Assembly (NCBI GenBank): GCA_040901765.1 | Contig: JBBDYG010000014.1 | Span: 1-48,863, forward strand | From: JBBDYG01 sp040901765 | GTDB taxonomy: Bacteria > Planctomycetota > Planctomycetia > Pirellulales > Lacipirellulaceae | Reading direction: 5' to 3' | Length of the DNA stretch: 48,863 bases | Shown here: piece by piece, positions 1 to 8,541 of the stretch | Layout of the letters: each line of letters starts with the position of its first letter | Position numbering within the stretch: position 1 is the stretch's first letter | Translations under genes and position numbers: made by a program | The notes under the pieces: model-generated | Database searches by the model: none | What the model saw: the letters and a program-made list of their open reading frames with translations, nothing else | Told to the model about the DNA's origin: nothing

Positions 1-47
1 CGTCCCAAGTCAAGGCAAAACTACCTCGTTATCAAGGAGAAAACCGC

Positions 48-695
48 GTGAATACTTCGATCCGTCCGCTCGACGCCACCAAGATTCTGACCCGCCGGGA
101 ACTGTTCGCCGTACTTGCCGACCTGGCCCGCAAAGCGCCGCGGTCGAAGAATACCCGGCTCAACCTCGTGATCTTCCGCCTTGCCGCGTGTTGTGGCCTG
201 AGGGCTAGCGAGATCGCCCAACTGCGCGTTGGCGACGTCCATACGCAACTTCCCCGACCCCATATCAAGATTCGCGCCGGGGCCGCAAAGGGTGGCCGTA
301 CGCGGATGGTGCCGCTGTGGTGGGACGCGGGAACGCTAGCCGATATCTCGGCGTGCAAAGCCGATCGCCAGGAACGGGGCTCTACGGCCGATTCTCCGTT
401 TATTGCTTCGTTACGGCCTGGGCGCGAGGGAACGCAACTGTCGCGGCATACGCTCCGCAAGCGGTTCCGGACGGCGTGCAAAGTGGTCGGCGCGGAGCGG
501 CTGGCGTCGCTAACGATCCACCACGGGCGGCATACATTCATTAGCCATGCGCTGGCTGGAGGAAGAACGCTGGCCGAGGTGCGGGACGCGGCGGGGCACG
601 CGAACGTGAGCATTACGTCGCGATACTTGCATATCGCGGTCGACGACCAGACGGTGGGACAGCTTTTTGCAGCTTCTCCAACTTGCCCAAGTTGA
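48..695 (+). CDS. Short tyrosine recombinase (catalytic domain only)
   Basis: A 215-residue tyrosine-type site-specific recombinase. All family landmarks are visible: the first Arg in CGLRASEIAQL, the beta-hairpin Lys in AKGGRTRMVPL, the HxxR box in IHHGRHTF, the second His in AGHANVSI and the Tyr nucleophile in SRYLHI near the C-terminus. It starts with GTG after an AAGGAG-type ribosome site at about 35-40. The usual N-terminal core-binding domain of about 90 residues is missing, so the size resembles FimB/FimE-like recombinases rather than XerC/D. A second, frameshifted copy lies at 23889-24541 and the two share a non-coding block just downstream. The next gene is a giant STAND nuclease in the same orientation. 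The enzyme looks intact; whether it integrates, excises or inverts DNA cannot be read from the sequence. Confidence 0.9.
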   Translation: MNTSIRPLDATKILTRRELFAVLADLARKAPRSKNTRLNLVIFRLAACCGLRASEIAQLRVGDVHTQLPRPHIKIRAGAAKGGRTRMVPLWWDAGTLADISACKADRQERGSTADSPFIASLRPGREGTQLSRHTLRKRFRTACKVVGAERLASLTIHHGRHTFISHALAGGRTLAEVRDAAGHANVSITSRYLHIAVDDQTVGQLFAASPTCPS

Positions 696-890
696 GTGAC
701 ACATAATCGCGCCTAATGACATATAATTTTGGATGCGATTTGGGGGCGACAAAACCCGGTCAATGGCCCTCGATTCTCTCGGCCGTTGTTAGCGGATATA
801 ACGGCCAGTTCTCGTATTTTTCGAAGGCGGCTCAATGATGCTCAATGGCTAGAAAGGGGCGACCCTGGACAGGAATGGTCGCGGCCAGCT
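696..890 (+). repeat. Conserved 3' block of the recombinase module, copy 1
   Basis: This non-coding block follows the recombinase stop codon and is clearly homologous to 24542-24732, which follows the second recombinase copy. Shared words include GAGTGACA, CCTAATGACATAT, CCCGGTCAAT, CGGCCGTTGTTAG and GGAATGGTCGCG. It begins with two direct repeats of the form TGACAxATAAT (697-707 and 717-727), then an inverted repeat GGCCGTT/AACGGCC, and ends in a dyad CGACC...GGTCG (860-881) with a nested CCTG/CAGG. Similarity stops at about 890. It is probably the recombination site or its regulatory region, by inference from position and duplication. Confidence 0.75.
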
Positions 891-899
891 GAGAAATTC

Positions 900-928
900 A
901 ACCACCTGCGTCGGTGCCTCAGGTGGTT
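900..928 (+). terminator. Strong hairpin downstream of recombinase copy 1
   Basis: A perfect 9-bp inverted repeat AACCACCTG/CAGGTGGTT with an 11-nt loop lies just beyond the conserved block. There is no clear T-run on either strand, so it may be a factor-independent terminator of weak type or simply a structured junction. It is absent from the second copy of the module. Confidence 0.4.
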
Positions 929-1405
929 CGTCCTTACGCTCTAAGGCAATTGTATTCGGCCAATGTGTATGGCTCACGATATTGAGATGACGAAAGTCTC
1001 ATCGATCCGGTATGCATCGGCGTTTACGACCGACGCAGGCTACGGAGTTCCGTCGAACGACGTGACCGAAGCTCCTAACTTGCTCCGACACGGATCTGGT
1101 TCACGGTTCCCGAACTGAGTGACTTTCACATCGACCCCACACAATTAGCGCCTGAAACGTCCGTTCATGCAAATGGAGTTTTGCCGGTTCGCCGGCAGAC
1201 TGAACTGGTGTAGAATTCAGCTGTTTTCTACTGCTCCCAAGAAGTTGTAACCCACTCCACTCCATTGAACGGGCGGAAATCGACGAAGAACGAGAGTCTT
1301 GAAGTATTAGCTGCGAGCGGTCAGCAAACGTAAGTGCCCGCCCCATGGCACACAATCGGGCGGTGATGCGTCCCCAGTATCCTTGATTAACCCTGGCCAA
1401 CAACA
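929..1405. other. Gene-free stretch upstream of the first STAND gene
   Basis: No convincing coding region on either strand. It should contain the promoter of the giant gene that starts at 1406, but I see no clear sigma-70 boxes and no Shine-Dalgarno sequence before that ATG. Confidence 0.4.
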
Positions 1406-4400
1406 ATGCCTAGAGCTGGCGGCGAGTCTGACAAGCTGGGCAACCGCTACGAGGCCACTTGGACCGTTGGGCAACTCCTCCATCTGCTGACGAGTAAGTT
1501 GCAAAGCCTTGTTGTCGAGCCATTCGGGGACGACAGCCGCGGAGTCGAGTTTGTGGTTGTGGCGCGTTCTGGACGACGCGAATTTCATTCGGTCAAGCGA
1601 CAGCGAGCCGCCGGCGACTGGACGCTTTCTGAGCTTTGCCGGGCAGAAGGCGGAGGCCGCAGCGTCCTGTCCGACCTCTCCGAAAAGCTGGCCGCCGATC
1701 CAGCCGCCGGCGTGTGTTTTGTCTCGTCGACGGGAGCTAATCAACTTCGTGAGTTGGCCGAGCGCGCGAAGCGACGCGCCAGTCCGAGCGAGTTCCAAAG
1801 CGACCTTGCATCCAGCGACGCGCTCCGTGGACCCCTTGAGCAACGGCTGCTGCCGCTCGCGGGCGACTGGGACACCCTGCACGGTTGGCTCCGGCGGCTC
1901 CGGGTCGTCCTCATGGACGAGGATTCTCTGACATTGGAAGTCGAGCGGCAAATCGACGTCTTGCTTTATCGGCCTGACGCTCAAACCCGGGAGCCGCAGG
2001 ATGTGCGGCTGCTCTTAGCCGACTACGTGCTCAGCAATCTCGGCGTGCAGTTAACCGGAAGCGCCGTCTGGGACTTCTTGAATTCCAAAGGCTACGTCCA
2101 TCGGAGTTGGGCCGCCGACACCCCGGTCTATAAGCAATTGGCCGAGGTGAACCGGATGTACATTCGCAATGTTGAGCTGGAGCTGATTAACAACGCGCGC
2201 ATTGAGCGAAACGCAACGTCGACGGTGCTTGAGAAACTGCAAGACCCCGAGGGTGCCCGTCACGTGGTCCTGGCGGCCGCGGCAGGCGTAGGGAAGAGCT
2301 GTGTGGTCGCGCAGCTCATCGACCTGCTTGCCGTCCGCGAGATTCCGTGCGCCGTCGTCCGCGTCGATCAGCATGGCGACGCCCGCACCACGCGCGAAAT
2401 CGGGCGCCAATTGGACTTGCCGAGTTCCCCAGCGGTGGTCCTGGCCGGGATAGCCGAGGGGAAACCTTGTGTGCTGCTTGTCGATCAAATGGATGCGCTG
2501 AGCCAAGTGTCGGGCCGTTACCCGCATTTGTGGGACGTTTTCGCGGTATTATTGAAGGAGGCAGGAGAGTGCGAAAACATGCGCCTGGTCGTCGCCTGCC
2601 GCGAATTTGACCTGCAGCACGATCCGCGGCTGCGAGCATTTGCCCGCGATCGAGAAGGCTTATGCAAAATCCCGCTGGAACTTCTAACCGTCGACGAAGT
2701 TCAGGCGGTCCTGCAGACTGCTGGCGTTGCGCGTCAGCTTTCCAGTCGTGAGTTGGAAATCCTGCGGACGCCGCTCCACCTCTTGCTGTTCTTGGACCCG
2801 GGTAGCGAAGGACCTGCATTCGGCAGCGCCTCGGAATTGTACGATCGGTTCTGGGAGCGTAAGCAGGGAGCTGTGACCGCGCAAGTGGGCGGCCCATCGG
2901 AGTGGGCGGAAGCGCTGGAGCGCCTATGCGACTGCATGAGCGATCGGCAAGTCCTGGCTGTTCCGGAAGCGGTGTTGGACAAGTGGCCGCAAACCGTGGC
3001 CGCCATGAAATCGCAGCACGTCTTGATTGCGGAACGGGGCTTGGTTCGCTTCTTTCACGAAAGCTTTTTTGATTACGCATTTGCTCGTCGATTCTGCGCT
3101 GACGGCCGGCACCTCGTGGACCTGCTGCGGAGTGGCGAACAGCATCTATTCCGCCGCGGCCAAGTTCGGCAAGTGCTGCATTACCGGCGGGGTCACGACA
3201 GAGCAGAATACCTTCGTGAAATTCCAACGCTACTGCGTGACGACGCCATCCGATTTCACGTGAAGAAACTGATGTTCCAATGGATGGGATCGCTCGAAGA
3301 TCCCACTGAGATCGAGTGGCGACTCCTGGAGGCCTTGCTCGAAGACGTCGCCCTCCAGAGCCACGTTCTCGTCCCGATACGAAACAGCCTGCCATGGTTT
3401 GACCTCCTCGTGCGACTAGGCATCTTCGACAGGTGGTTGGCGAGCGATGACGACCGGACTGTCAATCGCGCTTTATGGATGATCTATCTTCCGCAAGTCC
3501 AAGAACATCGCTCCGCGCAGGCTGCAGCGATGTTGGCGCCGTACTGCGGAAAAAGCGCGGACTGGAATCGTCGGTTACGTCACCTCTTCCGACGCCAGGA
3601 TGCTTACCGCAGCCCAGAAATGCAGGATTTGTTTCTGCAGCTGTTGGATCTCGACGTCTGGGAGGCCGACGGCGACGAACGGCACGGAGAAGATTGGTGG
3701 GACTGCCTGCATGAAGCGGCCGATGCGTCACCTGCGTTCGTGGTTGAGGCCATTGCTCATTGGTTGGACCTGGAGATTGCCAAGGCGCGGGAGGTCGGTT
3801 CTGAAGAGGTGCTGGATCTGGGCAATCACAGTCATTCAGGCGAGCAGGCCATTCTCGCGGCGGCCAATGGCGCGCCCCTCGAATTCGCACGATCGCTGCT
3901 ACCGCGATACCGAGAGATAGTGCAGATGACGGTGCTTCCCGAGACGGACAAATTGCAGGCCGATCGCACGTGGTTGTGGCGTTCGTTTGGGTCCGTCATG
4001 GGCACGACGGAAGCGCTACAAGTGGGACTCGTGAGTGCGTTATCTGCGTTGGCGCTCACCGCAGCGGCAGACTTTGAGAGACTGACCAATCCACTCCACG
4101 ATACTGTCTCGGAGTCCGAGACCTACGTTCTCCTCAAAAGCTGGAGTGCGAATCCAGCGGTCTACGGCGAGGTGTGCATCGACTTTCTTGCTGAAAACCC
4201 GCATCGGTTAGGTGTCGGGTATGCGTCGTGGAGCGGCGAAGGCACTGGCCAGGCGGCGGTGTCCCGCGACGCCATTGAAAAATGTCGTTCGTACGCGTCC
4301 GAAGACATATGCCGACGCCTTGAGCACGCGGTTTTGGCCTTTGCCGGACTCGATGACGCTGATAGCGAGGACGACGGGCGTCGGGTCTGGATTCAGCGTT

Positions 4401-5989
4401 TACTCTTGGAAGCGGTTGGGGAAGGTAATCTCTCGGACGAGGGGCGCGCCAGATTGAGCGCCTTACGAGAAAAGTTTCCCGAGCAAGACACAGCGATACC
4501 CACGAGGCGAGAGCTGGCTAGTTTTGTCGGAAGTCCCGTGTCCGCCGCCGAACTGGAGACGTATTCCGACGATCAATGGCTCGCGGCGATGAGGAAGTAC
4601 GACTATGGCTGGGAAGAGCGCAGGGGGCGAATCGATCAAGGGTCCGCGGTCGAGCTCAGTCGGATGCTTGATCCGCAGGCGGGCAGGAATCGCCCGCGTT
4701 TTGCTGCGCTGGTCGACAAGATGGAAGATTCGATTCGTACGGAATACTTTGACGCGATCCTTGAAGGCATTTGCGGTCGGATGAACATTCCGGCGGAGGA
4801 ACGCGAAGCCGACCAGAAAGGTTTTGAGGCGTTCGATACAGCAATCATTCTCGCGGTCATCAGGCGTCTGCATCGCCTGCCGAATTGCCCGTGTGGACGG
4901 TCGATTTGCCACGCCTTTGAAGCAATCGCCGACCGGCCAATACCTGAGGCCGATCTGGACCTCCTCGCCTACTACGCGGTCGATGATCCCGACCCGAAGG
5001 ACGACTGGTGGATGCAGCAATACGTCGACCGGGGCGCGGACAGTTTCGGTGAAAACGGACATTTCCACGGATACAATTCGGTCCGGGGAACGGCGGCATG
5101 TGCAATCTCGGCACAGCTGTTTGCCGACTATACGCGGTCAGAAAAACTACTGCCCGTGATCGAGCAAATGACGGCGGACAAGTCGTTGGCGGTCCGCAGT
5201 TGCGTCTTCGAGACGCTGCTTCCGATACTCAATCACGACCGCGACCGAGCGGTGGCCCTGTTTGTGCGAGCCTGCGAAGGTGCCGATGCGGTCTTGGACT
5301 GCCGGCCATTCGAGGACTTCATCCGGTACGCCTCAAGCACGCACTACGCACAGCTACGTCCTGTCTTGCAGCAAGCGCTGCACGCGACATCTTCGGCGTC
5401 GGCTACCGCTGCTGCCCGACAAATCTGCCTGGCGGCGTTTGGCAGCGAGGAGGCTGAAAAAGACGCGGTAAAAGTCAGGCACGGGTCTACGGCGATGCGG
5501 AAAGGTGCCGCCGACATTTATTCACACAATCTCGCCGTGCTGTCCGTCGCAGATCAATGTGCAAAATTCCTGCCCGAACTTTTCCAGGACGAATCACTGG
5601 AAGTGCGTGACCAAGCCGGCTCGTGTTTCTTTAATTTCGCGGACGCCGACTTTGAGAATTATCGAGATTTGCTGCAAGCCTACATCGAAAGTCCGGCCTT
5701 TCCGTCGCAGCATGATGACGTGCTGCGGAGACTTGAGGAGTCAACGTGGCAGTTGCCTGACGTGATCATCAGATTGGCGGAGCGTTTTCTCGACGTCTGT
5801 GGAGCTGAGGCGGGCGATCTCTCTAAGGCGGCGGCAGGCGATGCCCCCACGGTCACCAAACTTGTGATGCGTCTCTACAGCCAGTCACGGGACGACGCAG
5901 TCCGGTCACACTGCCTTGATTTGATTGACGAGATGGAACGGCTCAACTTCCTGGGCATCGATCGTGAGTTGATGGAACACGACCGGTGA
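1406..5989 (+). CDS. Giant nuclease-STAND NTPase with C-terminal helical repeats
   Basis: A 1527-residue multidomain protein resembling antiviral STAND (Avs-like) and NACHT defence ATPases. The N-terminus has a PD-(D/E)xK/Cap4-like core: GNRYEATW near residue 12, acidic D43 and E48, and EFHSVKRQ with K64. A P-loop NTPase follows: Walker A GVGKS with K297, Walker B VLLVDQMD with D360, and the STAND/NACHT-type VVACRE with R399. The remaining thousand residues are helix-rich and Trp/Leu-rich, consistent with HEAT/TPR-like sensor repeats. In the family, ligand sensing triggers oligomerisation and DNA cleavage. The gene stands alone behind the short recombinase. The start has no visible Shine-Dalgarno, which is common in planctomycetes. 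Family level is well supported; membership of a defined Avs type is not, and the ligand is unknown. Confidence 0.8.
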   Translation: MPRAGGESDKLGNRYEATWTVGQLLHLLTSKLQSLVVEPFGDDSRGVEFVVVARSGRREFHSVKRQRAAGDWTLSELCRAEGGGRSVLSDLSEKLAADPAAGVCFVSSTGANQLRELAERAKRRASPSEFQSDLASSDALRGPLEQRLLPLAGDWDTLHGWLRRLRVVLMDEDSLTLEVERQIDVLLYRPDAQTREPQDVRLLLADYVLSNLGVQLTGSAVWDFLNSKGYVHRSWAADTPVYKQLAEVNRMYIRNVELELINNARIERNATSTVLEKLQDPEGARHVVLAAAAGVGKSCVVAQLIDLLAVREIPCAVVRVDQHGDARTTREIGRQLDLPSSPAVVLAGIAEGKPCVLLVDQMDALSQVSGRYPHLWDVFAVLLKEAGECENMRLVVACREFDLQHDPRLRAFARDREGLCKIPLELLTVDEVQAVLQTAGVARQLSSRELEILRTPLHLLLFLDPGSEGPAFGSASELYDRFWERKQGAVTAQVGGPSEWAEALERLCDCMSDRQVLAVPEAVLDKWPQTVAAMKSQHVLIAERGLVRFFHESFFDYAFARRFCADGRHLVDLLRSGEQHLFRRGQVRQVLHYRRGHDRAEYLREIPTLLRDDAIRFHVKKLMFQWMGSLEDPTEIEWRLLEALLEDVALQSHVLVPIRNSLPWFDLLVRLGIFDRWLASDDDRTVNRALWMIYLPQVQEHRSAQAAAMLAPYCGKSADWNRRLRHLFRRQDAYRSPEMQDLFLQLLDLDVWEADGDERHGEDWWDCLHEAADASPAFVVEAIAHWLDLEIAKAREVGSEEVLDLGNHSHSGEQAILAAANGAPLEFARSLLPRYREIVQMTVLPETDKLQADRTWLWRSFGSVMGTTEALQVGLVSALSALALTAAADFERLTNPLHDTVSESETYVLLKSWSANPAVYGEVCIDFLAENPHRLGVGYASWSGEGTGQAAVSRDAIEKCRSYASEDICRRLEHAVLAFAGLDDADSEDDGRRVWIQRLLLEAVGEGNLSDEGRARLSALREKFPEQDTAIPTRRELASFVGSPVSAAELETYSDDQWLAAMRKYDYGWEERRGRIDQGSAVELSRMLDPQAGRNRPRFAALVDKMEDSIRTEYFDAILEGICGRMNIPAEEREADQKGFEAFDTAIILAVIRRLHRLPNCPCGRSICHAFEAIADRPIPEADLDLLAYYAVDDPDPKDDWWMQQYVDRGADSFGENGHFHGYNSVRGTAACAISAQLFADYTRSEKLLPVIEQMTADKSLAVRSCVFETLLPILNHDRDRAVALFVRACEGADAVLDCRPFEDFIRYASSTHYAQLRPVLQQALHATSSASATAAARQICLAAFGSEEAEKDAVKVRHGSTAMRKGAADIYSHNLAVLSVADQCAKFLPELFQDESLEVRDQAGSCFFNFADADFENYRDLLQAYIESPAFPSQHDDVLRRLEESTWQLPDVIIRLAERFLDVCGAEAGDLSKAAAGDAPTVTKLVMRLYSQSRDDAVRSHCLDLIDEMERLNFLGIDRELMEHDR

Positions 5990-6597
5990 AGCTGTTGTCA
6001 CGCTCCGTATCGTTCCTTTTCAGTTGGCGATTGTGGCAACCGCGAACGGCGCGTGCTGAGATCGCCGATACGGCGCGAGCAATAGTAACCGTCGCGAGCG
6101 TGTAGAGGTCGCCCTGACCGATGCGATTTTTTAGCCGCATACGAATCTGCACCGGTCCGACACGCCTGAGGCGGTTGCCATTGTCGCCGAACCAGCTGCG
6201 GCGAGGCAATCGGATGCGAGTTCGGTAGGTTCTATTTCTCCGTCCCGTTTTCGCTGCGATCCGCCATAAATGCGCCCGCGTTCGCCACCAATAACGGTTA
6301 AAGCAGCGGATCCGTTGAACGCCAGCCTGTTCCGAGCGGTGGCAAAGTGCTGGCGCGAAGCGTTCTCCGCAACCGGTTTATCAATCTAGAGGACTTAGGT
6401 TACGTTTGTTGCCACTGCGGGGGCTCACCGGTAAGCTAATGCCATTGCGTGTCCCTCTGCGGGGACGAGTACGGCACGTAAGTCGCTGCGGAACGTTTGC
6501 CAACCCCCGTATCGAACGTCACCTTCGATTCGCACTGCTTTTTGAAGAAGCTTCTTTCCAATAGCAAGTTATGTTGCCCAACTAATCGCGACGTCGT
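5990..6597. other. Gene-free stretch after the first STAND gene
   Basis: About 600 bases with no supported gene, no clear terminator and no second copy of the 3' module block. Short open frames here lack start context and protein-like composition. It could hold the distal end of the recombinase module, but no matching repeat was recognised. Confidence 0.35.
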
Positions 6598-7248
6598 ATG
6601 GATGCAATTCTTGACTGGCGTGTGATCTCAGAGGATCCAACTCGCTTTGGGTTGCCCTGGGATCAATCCTCATTCGCACGACTTCGATGTTTCCACTTGT
6701 GCCGCACAGAGGAGGTCGATTCGTACTATAAGTACGGCATCCGTTTAGTATCTCGCGACACTCTACGTCAACAGTTTCGCGATCTGTTCTCAGAACTGCC
6801 TAAAGAAACGATCGAATCTGCAAACCCTAAATCGGGGCATCACGCCAGCCCGCAGCAAGTCTTTGTCGGCGTCGATTGTCGCTTCCTGCTTCAATACTGC
6901 GCGCACTATTGCATCTATGGCAGCGAGTACCTCACGAGTTTGGCCGCGAACATCACTACGCCTGACGGAGAAGACTACCGCCAAAGACTGAAGAATATAG
7001 GTCGCCCAACAGTCATCGTATTGGACATCCCATTTGAGTGTCTTCCTCCATCCGACGCGACCGGCGTAATCGATGAACTAGCTCGGGTTGCTAGCGGTGA
7101 CCTCGATAACGTCGTTATGCCCAACATGCTGATTGATTACGGCATTTCATTTGACCACCCTCTTCCTTGCGAATGGGTGGTCGATCACTGTCATCCTGAG
7201 GCAGTTTGGGATCCGCTAATCAAGGAAGACTACAAGTATTCGGCCTGA
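6598..7248 (+). CDS. Unrecognised 216-residue protein
   Basis: A complete open frame from ATG with protein-like composition and several Cys, His and Tyr residues. I do not recognise the family. Near the N-terminus it has FHLCRTEEVDSYYKYGIRL, then YGSEYLTSLAAN, a hydrophobic strand RPTVIVLDIP, and CEWVVDHCHPEAVWDP near the end. An early His/Arg, a 'GI' turn and a YGSxYL strand loosely recall ADP-ribosyltransferase-like folds such as DarT/RES/KptA relatives, but this is only a pattern resemblance. It is soluble with no signal peptide. It sits alone between the first STAND gene and a leftward accessory operon and is visibly more A+T-rich than the flanking DNA, consistent with accessory origin. 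No partner gene is adjacent. Confidence 0.65.
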   Translation: MDAILDWRVISEDPTRFGLPWDQSSFARLRCFHLCRTEEVDSYYKYGIRLVSRDTLRQQFRDLFSELPKETIESANPKSGHHASPQQVFVGVDCRFLLQYCAHYCIYGSEYLTSLAANITTPDGEDYRQRLKNIGRPTVIVLDIPFECLPPSDATGVIDELARVASGDLDNVVMPNMLIDYGISFDHPLPCEWVVDHCHPEAVWDPLIKEDYKYSA

Positions 7249-7791
7249 ATCGCGCAAGACTGCAACTACCATCGCATGTACGAATGCTGCCGGCTGGGTC
7301 GAAATTGATATCGCCGTCACTGGCAGCAACTCGGTTTTGCTGGACTTGAGCTGCGTCGGCTTCTTCACCCAATGAGGTGCGAGGAACTGCGTCGGCCCGA
7401 CACTCCTGCGCGGCAAAGCCGTAGGTCGCGAAGTGCAAAAGGTGGGCGTGTCATATGCACGCAAGCGGTAGTAGCGCAACTTGCGTCGGCCCGACACGCC
7501 GACGACACGTGGATGAAGTCCGAAGCACTCAGAAATGGGGACGTGTGTCCTGCGTCATAGCTCCGATTGACTTCGGTGCGAAACGGCACTCTGATTTCGG
7601 TCAAAGGGGGTGAGTCCCCAGCACGTTCGAGCCTGTAGTTTCCTGCCGCGGCGAAATCGACCGACACCGGAAGAACACTGAGTGGTTGAAAAACCGTCAA
7701 ACCAGCGGGAATCCGAGTCTCGGCCCCGTCCGCCACCGTTGGCCCACGTCGCGTAGGTTGGGGAACATTGGCCAACGAAGCGTCCCACAAG
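7249..7791. other. Gene-free stretch with a short direct repeat
   Basis: No supported gene. The 16-mer TGCGTCGGCCCGACAC occurs twice, at 7388-7403 and 7482-7497, with a shorter TGCGTCGG at about 7352. These may be protein-binding or recombination repeats, or remnants of a duplicated intergenic piece. Confidence 0.4.
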
Positions 7792-7824
7792 AAAACGCCC
7801 AACGACGGGGCGTCGTGGGCGTTT
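7792..7824 (-). terminator. Rho-independent terminator of the leftward accessory operon
   Basis: A long inverted repeat AAACGCCCAACGAC / GTCGTGGGCGTTT (one bulged A, GC loop) runs into TTTTCTTG when read on the minus strand. It lies 25 bases beyond the stop codon of the HARE-HTH gene and closes the operon that runs from about 10312 to 7849. Confidence 0.8.
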
Positions 7825-7848
7825 GAGTGGCAAGTTGGGCCGCCACCG

Positions 7849-8214
7849 CTATGCGCTAATCTTGAACTTGCCGCGTTCGCTCTTGGCGAAGCGGGATTCG
7901 CGGCCCTTCGCGCCAATCTCGCGAGTGATCGCCGAATACAAAGTCGCGTGGGGCGTCTTCCCGCCGGGCGATTTCCAATAGCCCTTCGCCGCCATCGCCG
8001 CGACCATCTCTTTGGTCGTCATCGGTTCCTCCGTCTCGCCGAGCACCTTTGCCGCGGCATCGATCGCGCTGAGCTTGTCGCTCTTGGTCTTGGCGCCCTT
8101 TGCGGACGTAGCCTGGGCCTTCTTCTTCTTTGCCGGCGCTGCCTTGGCGCTCTTGGCATTTGCGGTCTTGGTGCCGGCGGCTTTCGATGCGCGCTTCTTG
8201 GTGGTCGTAGCCAT
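7849..8214 (-). CDS. HARE-HTH winged-helix protein with histone-like basic tail
   Basis: A 121-residue basic protein. The first half is an Ala/Lys-rich tail (KKRASKAAGT, KAAPAKKKKAQ) like histone H1 or bacterial Hc1/AlgP-type tails. The second half is a HARE-HTH (HB1/ASXL/restriction endonuclease HTH) winged helix: LSAIDAAAKVLGE, MTTKEMVAAMAAKGYW, GKTPHATLYSAITREI, and a terminal basic wing. Such proteins bind DNA or chromatin-like structures and are common in planctomycetes. The start at 8214 is preferred because GGGAG lies seven bases upstream and the basic tail begins there; an in-frame upstream ATG would add unlikely sequence. It is the last gene of the leftward operon, before the terminator at 7792-7824. 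Probably nucleoid-associated. Confidence 0.85.
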   Translation of the reverse strand: MATTTKKRASKAAGTKTANAKSAKAAPAKKKKAQATSAKGAKTKSDKLSAIDAAAKVLGETEEPMTTKEMVAAMAAKGYWKSPGGKTPHATLYSAITREIGAKGRESRFAKSERGKFKISA

Positions 8215-8309
8215 GTTCGTTCTCCCATTCAAAAAACTTCTCGATGGAACGGCTGCCATCGTCAGGCGGCGGGAACCACCCGCCGCGAGTCGCCGCGGCG
8301 ACTTTCGGC

Positions 8310-8519
8310 TCAGATCGAGAATATTCCGGACAGCAAGTTCGGGCAGCGTTCAATCTCCTGGCGGCATCCGCAGACGAGGCAATGCGCCACGATATTTTGG
8401 CAATCGTACTTGCGGTCGTCAGGATGCCGCGGGTCGGGACGGAGCGGGCCGATCTATTCGCGGTGCTTCGTGCTGCGTTTGCAATTGGGGCAGCGCCGGG
8501 TATCGGTTCGCGTTTTCAT
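8310..8519 (-). pseudogene. Small Cys-rich (zinc-binding-like) gene split by an in-frame amber codon
   Basis: From ATG at 8519 the frame reads MKTRTDTRRCPNCKRSTKHR plus E and then meets TAG at 8454-8456. The same frame then stays open for 47 more codons to TGA at 8310, with KYDCQ, CLVCGCRQ and ERCPN, so a CxxC lies on each side of the stop. The start is supported by CCACCAACGGAG upstream, identical to the sequence before the gene starting at 9309. Either a nonsense mutation has split a two-CxxC zinc-ribbon protein of about 69 residues, or a 21-residue peptide is made. The 5' half looks functional. Confidence 0.5.
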
Positions 8520-8541
8520 TGCAGGGGTCTCCGTTGGTGGT

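Noticed and set aside
2316..3395. A 359-codon open frame on the minus strand
   Set aside because: Shadow of the STAND gene; Arg/Pro-rich composition and no domain.
7388..7497. Integron attC-like sites
   Set aside because: The repeated 16-mer lacks recognisable paired core sites and no integron-type integrase is adjacent.
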